The notes beneath the pieces are model-generated. The model searched no databases, was not told where the DNA came from, and worked only from the letters and a program-made list of their open reading frames with translations. This document shows positions 6,627 through 13,444 of a DNA stretch of 16,159 nucleotides, in pieces; the stretch's first letter is position 1, and each line of letters starts with the position of its first letter. This DNA comes from DAOMFB01 sp035519355. Its GTDB lineage: Bacteria; Acidobacteriota; Thermoanaerobaculia; UBA5066. A program made the position numbers and the translations under genes. The stretch is taken from positions 1-16,159 of the forward strand of contig DATIWM010000185.1 of the NCBI GenBank assembly GCA_035519355.1. The letters run 5' to 3'.

Positions 6627-6631
6627 GGGCC

Positions 6632-9067
6632 GTGGGCCTCTCCGTCGATCCGACCCGGAAGATCGTCACCGTCTCTCCGGCCACGCTCTTGGCCGGCGCG
6701 TTCCGGCGGATCGGATTCGACCGGGGGGAGGGGTTCGAGCGGCTCTGGATCGGCCAGGCCGTCCACCGGCGTGTCCTCGGGGAGTTCCTCGCGAGCGTCC
6801 GGGGCTACGAGACGGAGCGCGGGGTGAGGCTCTCCTTTCCGGTCGACGACTTCACGGCCGTCCTCGAGGGACGCCTCGACGGGCGCTTCGAGGAGGAGGG
6901 GCGCGTCGTCGTCGACGAGGTCAAGTCGCTCCATTTCGCCGAGGACCTCGGAAAGCTCGCCGGTTCGCCCCGGCTCGCCCGTTTCGAGACCCAGCTCCGC
7001 TGGTACCTCCTCGCCGTGTCCCGATCCGAGGGGCGAGACGTGGCAGGCCGGCTCGTCCTGGCCGACATCGAGACGGGCGCCACCCGAATCCGGAGCGTGA
7101 CGTTCGACCCGGCCGCCGTTCTCGCCGACCTGACGGAGCGCGTCCGGTGGCTGCTCTCGGAGTTCCACGCGGCCCACGCCCTCTCGGACGCCAAGCGGGC
7201 CGAGGCCCGGACGCTCCCCTTCCCCTTCGACGACTACCGCCCCGGCCAGCTCGCCATGGCCGCGGAGGTGGCGCGCGCGGCGACGACGGGAGCGCACCTG
7301 CTCGTCGAGGCGCCGACGGGCATCGGCAAGACGGTGGCGGCCCTCCACCCGCTCCTCGTCGACGCCCTCTCGCGCGGCCGGAAGCTCTACGTGCTGACCG
7401 CGAAGACGACGCAGCAGGAGATGTTCGTGAGGACGCTCGACGCGATCGACGGCGAGTCCTTCCGCTCCGTCCGCCTCCGCGCGAAGGAGCGGATGTGCGC
7501 GAACGACGTCGTCCTCTGCCACGAGGACCACTGCCGCTTCGCGAAGGACTACGCGGCCAAGATGGAGTCCTCCGGCCTCGTCGAGCGGCTCCTGGACACG
7601 CGGCGGCACCTCGGGCCGGACGACGTCTTCGAGGAGGCGCGGCGCGAGGAGGTCTGCCCCTTCGAGGTCTCGCTCGAGCTCGCCGAGCGGGCCGACGTCG
7701 TGGTGGGCGACTACAACTACGTCTTCGATCCGGTGGTGGCTCTCGCCGGGGCCCGGGACGGAGCCGCTCTCGGCGACGCGCTCCTCCTCGTGGACGAGGC
7801 GCACAACCTCGTCGACCGGGGTCGCGGCTATTACTCGCCGTCTCTCTCCGACGCGGAGCTCTCCGCCCTCGAGGACCGGATCGGCTCCTTCTCCGCCCGG
7901 GCGGCCTGGGACGCCGCGGAGGCGGCGCGCCGCGTGCGGCGGCTCGTCGCCGACGCGGCCGCCCGCCTCCCCGGCGAAGGGATGGAGGCCGCCGATCTCG
8001 TTCCGCTCGACGGCGCGCGACTCGACGACCTGCGCCTCGACCTCGAGGCGCTCCTGGTCCGCCACCTCGCGGACCTCCGCGCCGGCGCGGAGCGGGTCCC
8101 CGACGATCCCGTCCTCGAGCTCTACTTCACCTTCGCCCGCTTCCACGACGTGGCCCGGATGGCTCAGCCTCCCGGGGCGGAGGCTCCCGACCCGGCCTTC
8201 GACGTCATCGCGTCGCGCACGCCGTCCGGCTCACGGCTTTTCATCCTCTGCAAGGATCCGTCGCGCCCCCTGGGCGCGGTCCTGAACGCCGCGGCCGCCA
8301 CGGTCGAGATGTCGGCCACGCTGACCCCGTCCGAGTTCTATCGTGACCTCCTCGGTCTCGACCGCGACCGGACCGACGTCCTCCGGCTGCCGTCTCCCTT
8401 CCCGCGCGAGAACCGCGCCGTCCTCATCGCGGCCGACGTCGACACCTCGTACTCCGCCCGGACCCGCGACGTTCCGCGCCTCGCCGCGGTCGTCGCCGAG
8501 GTGGCCGCCGCCTGTCCGGGCAACGTCCTCGCCCTCTTCCCCTCCTACCGGTTCCTGGACGACGTGCGCGCTCGCCTCCCGGTGCTCGCCGGGCGGCGCG
8601 TTCTCCGCCCGTCGGACCGTTCCACGGAGCTGGAACGGATCGCCGCCCTCGCCGCGCTCCGGGACGGCGGCCCTCCCGTCCTCCTTCTCGCCGTCTCGGG
8701 CGGCGCGTTCGCGGAAGGGGTCGACTACCCCGGCGAGATGCTGAGCGCCGTCGTCGTGGTCTCGCCGGCGCTCCCGCAGGTCCGCTTCGAGCAGGAGCGG
8801 ATGCGGCAGTATTTCGAGGATCGGTTCGAAAAGGGCTTCGAATACGCCTACGTCGTCCCGGGGATGACGCGCGTCGTCCAGAGCGCGGGGCGCCTCATCC
8901 GCTCGGAGTCCGACACGGGCGTCGTCGTCCTCGCCTGCCGCCGGTTCCTTCGCGAGCCGTACCGGCGCTACCTCCCGGCGGACTGGTACGGCGAGGACCC
9001 GTCGGAACTTCTCTCCACCGCGGTGGGAGCCGACACGGCCGCCTTCTTCGCGAGATCCGGACGCTAG
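6632..9067 (+). CDS. XPD/DinG-type Fe-S DNA helicase with N-terminal RecB-like nuclease domain
   Basis: This is an 811-residue two-part protein. Residues about 15-185 look like a RecB/Cas4-type PD-(D/E)XK nuclease: His45 (AVHRRVLG), Asp83 (GRLDG), Glu96-x-Lys98 (VVVDEVKS) and the Gln121-x3-Tyr125 motif (QLRWY). The superfamily 2 helicase begins with a Q-motif-like YRPGQ (202-206), Walker A EAPTGIGKT (226-234), and four cysteines (C289, C296, C301, C342) placed as in the XPD iron-sulphur domain. DEAH follows at 388-391, then MSATL and motif VI QSAGRLIR (750-757). XPD/DinG helicases unwind DNA 5' to 3' and act on forks, R-loops or damage; the nuclease half suggests combined unwinding and end processing. 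All visible catalytic residues are intact. The GTG start has no Shine-Dalgarno. It may instead be annotated simply as a Rad3-related or DinG helicase. Confidence 0.9.
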   Translation: MGLSVDPTRKIVTVSPATLLAGAFRRIGFDRGEGFERLWIGQAVHRRVLGEFLASVRGYETERGVRLSFPVDDFTAVLEGRLDGRFEEEGRVVVDEVKSLHFAEDLGKLAGSPRLARFETQLRWYLLAVSRSEGRDVAGRLVLADIETGATRIRSVTFDPAAVLADLTERVRWLLSEFHAAHALSDAKRAEARTLPFPFDDYRPGQLAMAAEVARAATTGAHLLVEAPTGIGKTVAALHPLLVDALSRGRKLYVLTAKTTQQEMFVRTLDAIDGESFRSVRLRAKERMCANDVVLCHEDHCRFAKDYAAKMESSGLVERLLDTRRHLGPDDVFEEARREEVCPFEVSLELAERADVVVGDYNYVFDPVVALAGARDGAALGDALLLVDEAHNLVDRGRGYYSPSLSDAELSALEDRIGSFSARAAWDAAEAARRVRRLVADAAARLPGEGMEAADLVPLDGARLDDLRLDLEALLVRHLADLRAGAERVPDDPVLELYFTFARFHDVARMAQPPGAEAPDPAFDVIASRTPSGSRLFILCKDPSRPLGAVLNAAAATVEMSATLTPSEFYRDLLGLDRDRTDVLRLPSPFPRENRAVLIAADVDTSYSARTRDVPRLAAVVAEVAAACPGNVLALFPSYRFLDDVRARLPVLAGRRVLRPSDRSTELERIAALAALRDGGPPVLLLAVSGGAFAEGVDYPGEMLSAVVVVSPALPQVRFEQERMRQYFEDRFEKGFEYAYVVPGMTRVVQSAGRLIRSESDTGVVVLACRRFLREPYRRYLPADWYGEDPSELLSTAVGADTAAFFARSGR

Positions 9068-9078
9068 AAGTGGAAATC

Positions 9079-9094
9079 CCGGCCCCGGGGCCGG
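9079..9094. terminator. Perfect GC palindrome between convergent genes, possible bidirectional terminator
   Basis: CCGGCCCCGGGGCCGG is a perfect 16-nt palindrome in the 41-bp gap between the helicase stop and the PP2C phosphatase stop. As RNA it can form a six-pair GC stem with a 4-nt loop on either strand. There is no T-run after it, so a classic intrinsic terminator is not proven. Confidence 0.4.
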
Positions 9095-9108
9095 CGGGTG
9101 TCGGGCCG

Positions 9109-9981
9109 TCAGTCGTCGAAGTCGTCCTTCGGCTTGCCGTCCTTCGGAAGCGCGACGGTCGTCTTCTCGTCCTCGGTCCGGCGCGTGGCATGCGTCTTCT
9201 CTCCGACTTCGGGCTCCGCGTCCATGAGGACGTCGATGACGATGGCGGTGATGTTGTCCACGCCGCCCCGTTCGTTCGCGAGCTCGACGAGCCGCCGGAC
9301 GGCCGCTTCCGGCACGGGTTCGGCCAGAAAGAACTCGTGGATCTCCTCGTCGACCACCATCCCCGTCAGTCCGTCCGAGCAGAGCAGGAAGCGGTCTCCG
9401 GGGCGGAGCGGCACCTCGATGAGGTCGACCGAAACGTGCGGCGAACCGCCGAGAGCCCTCGTCACGACGTTCTTGAGCGGATGGCTCTTCGCCTCGTCCT
9501 CCGAGAGGATTCCCGCGTTGACCTGCTCCTGGACCCAGGAATGATCGTCCGTGAGGCGCCGGAGCTCCCCGTCGCGGAAGAGGTAGGCCCGGCTGTCGCC
9601 CACGTGGACGAGCGTCGCGCGCTCCGGTTCGACGAGGGCCGCGACGACGGTCGTCCCCATCCCCTTCAGCTCGGGACGGCTCGCGACCGCCCGCATCACC
9701 TTCTCGTTCGCCTTCTCGACGGCGGCCGTCAGCCGGTTTCCTCCCGACGACGCGCGGTTCCCGTGGCCGAAAGGCCACGAGCTGTCGGTCGAATCGTCGC
9801 TCGCGGCGATGAACTCCTGCATCGACTCGACGGTGATCCGGGAGGCCACCTCGCCCGCCGCGTGCCCGCCCATCCCGTCGGCCACGACGAAGAGGCCGCG
9901 CTCGGCGTCCACGAGATAGGCGTCCTCGTTGTGTTTCCGCTTCCGCCCGACGTCGGTCAGCCCGAAGGCGTGAAACGTCAT
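9109..9981 (-). CDS. PP2C-family Ser/Thr protein phosphatase (Stp1/PrpC-like)
   Basis: This 290-residue cytosolic phosphatase of the bacterial Stp type removes phosphate from Ser/Thr-kinase substrates using two or three Mn2+/Mg2+ ions. The ordered motifs are present: HNED (17-20), VADGMGGHAAGE (33-44, Asp35), VHVGDSRAY (126-133, Asp129), LLCSDGLTG (199-207, Asp203) and GGVDNITAI (239-247, Asp242). A polar, charged tail of about 35 residues rich in Thr, Lys and Asp follows the domain. The gene starts 6 nt after the stop of the J-domain/TPR gene and is the last of the minus-strand block. No Ser/Thr kinase gene is in the window. The ATG at 9981 is well placed because the domain begins at residue 5; no good Shine-Dalgarno is seen. 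Confidence 0.94.
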   Translation of the reverse strand: MTFHAFGLTDVGRKRKHNEDAYLVDAERGLFVVADGMGGHAAGEVASRITVESMQEFIAASDDSTDSSWPFGHGNRASSGGNRLTAAVEKANEKVMRAVASRPELKGMGTTVVAALVEPERATLVHVGDSRAYLFRDGELRRLTDDHSWVQEQVNAGILSEDEAKSHPLKNVVTRALGGSPHVSVDLIEVPLRPGDRFLLCSDGLTGMVVDEEIHEFFLAEPVPEAAVRRLVELANERGGVDNITAIVIDVLMDAEPEVGEKTHATRRTEDEKTTVALPKDGKPKDDFDD

Positions 9982-9987
9982 CGGCGC

Positions 9988-10635
9988 CTAGCCCTTCCGT
10001 CCGAAGCCGCCGCTCGTCGGGCGCTGCGACTCGCCCCCGCGCGCCTTGTGCAGCAGGGTCAGGGTCTCGGCATCTTCGGGGAACCACTTGAGCGCCTCGG
10101 AGAGATGGCGCTCGGCTTTCGCGTTCAGGCCCGCCATGACGTAGAGGCGGCCGGCGTCCTTCCGGTAGGTCGGGTTGTTCGGGTCGAGCCGAATGGCGTT
10201 CTCGACCGCTTCGATGCCGCGGCGCACCTGGCCGACGACGCGCTGGCAGGCGAGCGCCAGGAAGTGAAACGCCTTCGCGTCCTTGTCCCAGTGCTTCACC
10301 GCGAGGTCGAACTCCTCGAGGGCCTGCGGGAAGAGCCCTTCCTTGTAGGCCTTCACGCCGCGGGCCAGGTAGGCCCGCGAGATGGACTGCGCATCGCTCA
10401 CCGCCGGCTTGTGCTTGTCGAGCTCGGTATCGTGCAGCTTCCGGCGGGCCGGGTTCGTCAGGACGTTCAGGGCCTCCGTCAGGATCTGGAACCGCTCTTC
10501 GGCCTGCCTCTTCTTCTCGGCGTCGCGCTGCCGGTCCGGGTGAGCCTCGCGCGCGAGAATCCGGAAACGGCCCCGGATCTCGTCCTCCGTCGCCTGGCGC
10601 GAGACCGCGAGCAGGTCGTAATAGTTGATCAACAC
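9988..10635 (-). CDS. J-domain protein with C-terminal TPR-like repeats
   Basis: About 215 residues. The N-terminal J domain (about 1-75) starts INYYDLLAVSRQATEDEIR and holds the essential HPD motif in EAHPDRQRD, so it should stimulate a DnaK-type ATPase. There is no Gly/Phe region or zinc finger, so it is not a housekeeping DnaJ. Residues about 85-190 form TPR-like repeats (RGVKAYKEGLFPQALEEFDLA, AIRLDPNNPTYRKDAGRLY and HLSEALKWFPEDAETLTLL show the pattern), a protein-binding scaffold. The start is GTG 10635 or the adjacent TTG 10632; both are very close to a GAGGGA purine run and differ by one residue. It is preceded by a 98-nt spacer after the HEAT-like gene and followed 6 nt later by the PP2C gene. 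It probably recruits DnaK to a specific client. Confidence 0.88.
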   Translation of the reverse strand: MLINYYDLLAVSRQATEDEIRGRFRILAREAHPDRQRDAEKKRQAEERFQILTEALNVLTNPARRKLHDTELDKHKPAVSDAQSISRAYLARGVKAYKEGLFPQALEEFDLAVKHWDKDAKAFHFLALACQRVVGQVRRGIEAVENAIRLDPNNPTYRKDAGRLYVMAGLNAKAERHLSEALKWFPEDAETLTLLHKARGGESQRPTSGGFGRKG

Positions 10636-10733
10636 TCCCTCGATGGCGGGCGCTCCCCGTCGCCCGGCCCTTTTCACTGTTCTTGCCCGATTCTCACACA
10701 GGGAGGCCGGCCGCGGGAAGCGCCTCGCCCCTC

Positions 10734-11771
10734 TCAGCCCTCCCGGCGCGAAATCTCGCGGCGGGCCAGCGCTCGGATCGGCTCGGGAATGTTCCGGTCG
10801 AGGGACAGCTTCTTCTGGTCGCCGTGGTTCAGCCGGATGACGAGCGGGAGCGTGGCGTCGATGGGCGACCGCGCGTTCCTGACGAGCGCGAGCAGGATCG
10901 AGTATTTCCTCATCCACTCCCGCCGGATGGCGATGTAACGGAGGACGTCCTCGGAGACGCTCTTCATGTTCGCGATCGTCTCGACGTCGGACTCGCGCGT
11001 CTTGGGGGACTTCAGCACCGCCGTGGCGACGAGGCGGTTCGAGTCGCGCACGAGGAACAGCCGCTCCTCCCGGCTGCCCCGCCACGCCAGGCGGATCTTC
11101 TGCGAAACGGTGTAGTGGGCGAGGCGGGCGAAGAGGTTCTGGTGCATCTCATCCGACTCCGCCGCCGCCGCCGCCGCCGCCGGCGTGATCGCGGCGGCCG
11201 TGGGAACCGTCTCCTCGCCCACCTCGGCGGCCCCCTCGGCGGCCGCCCGGGCGTCCTCCTCGCGCTCCTTCTTCAGGAAGAACTCCTCGAGGAACTCGTC
11301 CGCCCGCCGGCGGATGTCCGCCGAGAGGTGGGGGTTTTCGAAGAGCCGCTCGACGATGACCGGTGCGGCGAGGAGCCGGACCTGGTTCGTCACGAGGACG
11401 TCCTGAAGATACGGTTCGATCCGGTCGGCGAGCCAGGCCAGCGTCCCGTCGGGGACTCCCTTGTGCCGGATCAGCGGCTCGAGAACCGAGACGTCCCGCG
11501 TCCGCCGCGCGATGGCGTCGAGCTGCAACGGCTTGACGCCCGGGGAGAGCACGGCTTCCTTCAGCGCATCGGCCCGGAGCGCCTGGAAGCTCTCCTCCGC
11601 CAGGGCGCGGAGGGTCGGCTCACCCCGGTTCAGCAGCGTGCCGAGCGCCCGCGCCAGTTCGCTCGGCGCGAGCGGGACGAGACCCCTCGCCGCGAACTCG
11701 AGAACCTGCGCCGGCGCCGTCCCGTCCTCGATCTGGGTCAAAAGGTCGCGTTCCGGCTCGCCGACGGCCAT
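10734..11771 (-). CDS. Conserved HEAT-like repeat protein of unknown function (rodZ-downstream)
   Basis: This 345-residue soluble, mostly helical protein has no signal peptide or catalytic motif that I can see. Residues 1-165 and 211-345 are two helical blocks joined by a charged, Ala-rich linker (about 166-208) with a seven-alanine run (198-204) coded by a CCG/GCC triplet tract. The second block (SQKIRLAWRGSREERLFLVRD, DSNRLVATAVLKSP, RREWMRKYSILLALVRNA, NIPEPIRALARREI) looks like HEAT-type repeats. It resembles residues about 118-250 of the protein encoded on the other side of rodZ, so the two are probably paralogues. I recall similar proteins as uncharacterised genes in Acidobacteriota and Myxococcota, unverified here. 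The ATG at 11771 has no Shine-Dalgarno, and TAACCT lies 6 nt upstream. A scaffold role is inferred. Confidence 0.82.
   Translation of the reverse strand: MAVGEPERDLLTQIEDGTAPAQVLEFAARGLVPLAPSELARALGTLLNRGEPTLRALAEESFQALRADALKEAVLSPGVKPLQLDAIARRTRDVSVLEPLIRHKGVPDGTLAWLADRIEPYLQDVLVTNQVRLLAAPVIVERLFENPHLSADIRRRADEFLEEFFLKKEREEDARAAAEGAAEVGEETVPTAAAITPAAAAAAAESDEMHQNLFARLAHYTVSQKIRLAWRGSREERLFLVRDSNRLVATAVLKSPKTRESDVETIANMKSVSEDVLRYIAIRREWMRKYSILLALVRNARSPIDATLPLVIRLNHGDQKKLSLDRNIPEPIRALARREISRREG
11159..11180. repeat. (CCG)n triplet tract inside the HEAT-like gene
   Basis: Seven CCG units in tandem on the plus strand code for seven alanines in the inter-domain linker on the minus strand. The tract length can change by slippage without breaking the frame. 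Confidence 0.7.
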
Positions 11772-11777
11772 GACGCT

Positions 11778-11783
11778 AGGTTA
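11778..11783 (-). promoter_or_regulatory. Candidate -10 hexamer (TAACCT) for the HEAT-like gene
   Basis: On the minus strand TAACCT (TANNNT) is exactly 6 nt before the ATG at 11771, in the 23-nt gap after rodZ. No Shine-Dalgarno is present. It could make a leaderless internal transcript of the second half of the operon. Confidence 0.35.
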
Positions 11784-11794
11784 CCGGAGTGGGC

Positions 11795-12652
11795 TCAACC
11801 CTCCGTCCGGACCGCCGAGGGCTCGATGACGTAGTTCTTCACGACCTGTCCCGGCCCTCCGATCGGCCGGAGCGACCGCCCGTCGATCGTCAGCTCGACG
11901 ACGCCCGCGTTCCCGAGCGAAATCGTGAAGGTCCGGCCTCCCGCGAACTCCCGCGTCGTCCCCTTCGGAAACAGCGCCCGCACCACGACCTTCCCGTCCA
12001 CCTCGACCTCCGTCCAGCAATCGTCCCGGAAGGTCAGCATGAGCGTGCTCGTCCCGGCCGCACCGGCCGGGGGTGCGCCGACGGCCGTTCGCGCGGAGGC
12101 CGGGGCGCCCGCGGGCAGGGCCACCGTCGCCGCAGCGACCGAGGGCGGAAGGGCGAGCGACGCCGGGCCCGTCTCCGGACGCGCGGGAGCCGCAGCCGCC
12201 GCTCCGCGGCGCGGCTCGGAGGGCCGGGACTTCAGGACGACCGCCAGCGCCGTCACGATCGCGAGGGTCGCGGCCACCGCGACGACGCGGATGGTCGTGC
12301 TCGCGGCGACGGTCCGCCGCGGGACTCTCGTCCGGAGGGTCGCGGTCGTCGGGCGGATGGGGGCCTCGGGCGTCATCTCCTTCGCGCGCTCGGCGTCCCA
12401 GTGCTCGAAGACGTGCCGGTAGCCCGCGACGGTCCGGTCGGCGTCGAGCCCGAGGTGGAGGGCGATGGAGCGGACGAAGCCCCGCGAGAAGACGAGCGCC
12501 GGGAGGATCTCGAAGCGTCCCGTCTCCAGCGCCTCGATCTGACGCACGGAGACTTTCGTCACGAGCGCGAGCTGCTCGCGCGTCACGTCCCTGAGCTCCC
12601 GCTCGCGCCGGAGCTCCTCGCCGAATTCGCGAGGCGTTTCGACCGGAATCAC
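11795..12652 (-). CDS. rodZ: RodZ-like HTH and DUF4115 membrane protein
   Basis: This 285-residue single-pass membrane protein has the RodZ layout. A cytoplasmic helix-turn-helix (about 8-70: FGEELRRERELRDVTREQL, VSVRQIEALETGRFEILPA, RGFVRSIALHLGLD) is followed by a basic juxtamembrane stretch (RVPRR), one hydrophobic helix (about 121-140), a Pro/Ala-rich extracytoplasmic linker (about 145-200) and a beta-rich C-terminal domain (about 203-277: LMLTFRDDCWTEVEVDGK, FPKGTTREFAGG, KNYVI). RodZ binds MreB and tunes rod shape and lateral wall growth in the family. GTG 12652 is the start, 6 nt after the stop of the preceding HEAT-like gene. Relatives with only the N-terminal HTH exist, but the C-terminal domain makes RodZ the best name. 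Confidence 0.87.
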   Translation of the reverse strand: MIPVETPREFGEELRRERELRDVTREQLALVTKVSVRQIEALETGRFEILPALVFSRGFVRSIALHLGLDADRTVAGYRHVFEHWDAERAKEMTPEAPIRPTTATLRTRVPRRTVAASTTIRVVAVAATLAIVTALAVVLKSRPSEPRRGAAAAAPARPETGPASLALPPSVAAATVALPAGAPASARTAVGAPPAGAAGTSTLMLTFRDDCWTEVEVDGKVVVRALFPKGTTREFAGGRTFTISLGNAGVVELTIDGRSLRPIGGPGQVVKNYVIEPSAVRTEG

Positions 12653-12658
12653 CCCAAG

Positions 12659-13444
12659 CTACGTTAAGACCCGCTTCCGCCCCCTGTCAATGAACCCGTT
12701 GGGGGAATCGACCAGGCGCGCCGCCCAGGCCCGGACGAGGGCCGGGAGCGTCTCGTCGCGGGCCAGCCGCAGCCACTCCGGCCGGGTCCCCGAGACGAGC
12801 AGGGCGAGGGCCACCGCCCGCGGCGTCAGGCGGTGCCGGATCAGCGCCTCGCGCACCGCGGGGCGCCTCGACCAGCGCGCCGCCGCGGCCAGTGCCTCCA
12901 CGGCGTCGCGCGTGGCCCGACCCACGGTCAGCCAGCGGACGAGGTCCTCGGCCGTGAGACGGGAGTTCTGGCAGATGGCTTCGAGAACCATCGGCTCGTT
13001 CTCCTCGAGGAGCGGCTGGAAGAGGTCCCGGTCCGCCAGCCGGGCCAGGGCGGCCTTCTCTCCTCTCGAGAGCCGCCGCAGAACCTCCAGCAGCCGGCGG
13101 TTGGCGACCTGTCGCACGGGACCGGGGGCGCGCACGTCCCGGGCCACGGCCGCGAGGTCCCGCCACCCGAGATCCTCCAGCATCCGGAGGGCCTCGGCGC
13201 GCGGCGAGGCGGGGTGCGCGGCGAGGACCCGCCGGACCGACCGGATCCGGAGGAAGGAGCGCGCCCGGACGACCTGTTCGACGATCGCCGTCGTGACGTA
13301 GGGGTGGGCGAGGATCTGAAGGACCTCGCGCTCGCTGAAGCTTTCGAGGTTCTCGGCGACGAGCGCGGCGAGCGAGTCGCGGTCGGCCTCGCCGATCCGG
13401 ACGGCCCACGGAACCGGAGTCTGCTTTCCTCCGGATGCCGTCAA
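12659..13444 (-). CDS. Conserved HEAT-like repeat protein of unknown function (trpA-downstream)
   Basis: This 261-residue all-helical, Arg- and Leu-rich protein lacks signal peptide or membrane segment. HEAT-like units are seen in VLQILAHPYVTTAIVEQVV, SVRRVLAAHPASPRAEALRM, NEPMVLEAICQNSRLTAEDL and AVREALIRHRLTPRAVAL. No catalytic motif is recognised. Residues about 125-250 match the C-terminal block of the HEAT-like protein encoded after rodZ. The only sensible start is TTG 13444, which overlaps the trpA stop as TTGA; the next in-frame stretch has no ATG or GTG near its beginning. The GGAGGAAA at codons 5-8 lies inside the gene and has no start codon downstream at normal distance. It lies 6 nt before rodZ, so a link with RodZ is more likely than with tryptophan synthesis. 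Confidence 0.8.
   Translation of the reverse strand: MTASGGKQTPVPWAVRIGEADRDSLAALVAENLESFSEREVLQILAHPYVTTAIVEQVVRARSFLRIRSVRRVLAAHPASPRAEALRMLEDLGWRDLAAVARDVRAPGPVRQVANRRLLEVLRRLSRGEKAALARLADRDLFQPLLEENEPMVLEAICQNSRLTAEDLVRWLTVGRATRDAVEALAAAARWSRRPAVREALIRHRLTPRAVALALLVSGTRPEWLRLARDETLPALVRAWAARLVDSPNGFIDRGRKRVLT

Noticed and set aside
4471..6684. 737-codon minus-strand frame joining the secreted protein to a long N-terminal extension
   Set aside because: Only the last 151 codons look like a real protein with a signal peptide and Shine-Dalgarno. The upstream part is out-of-frame dacB sequence rich in Arg.
8231..10087. 618-codon minus-strand frame over the helicase and PP2C genes
   Set aside because: It is antisense or out of frame to two well-supported genes and has no recognisable motif.
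10647..10674. CGGGCG/CGCCCG hairpin followed by TTTT on the plus strand
   Set aside because: The T-run suits a plus-strand transcript, but no plus-strand gene exists here. On the minus strand it lacks a T-run; it is at most leader structure before the J-domain gene.
12653..12670. TAACGT 8 nt before the rodZ GTG as another leaderless promoter
   Set aside because: It lies across the last codons and stop of the preceding gene with a 6-nt gap. The A/T content comes from the stop region, so I did not count it with the others.
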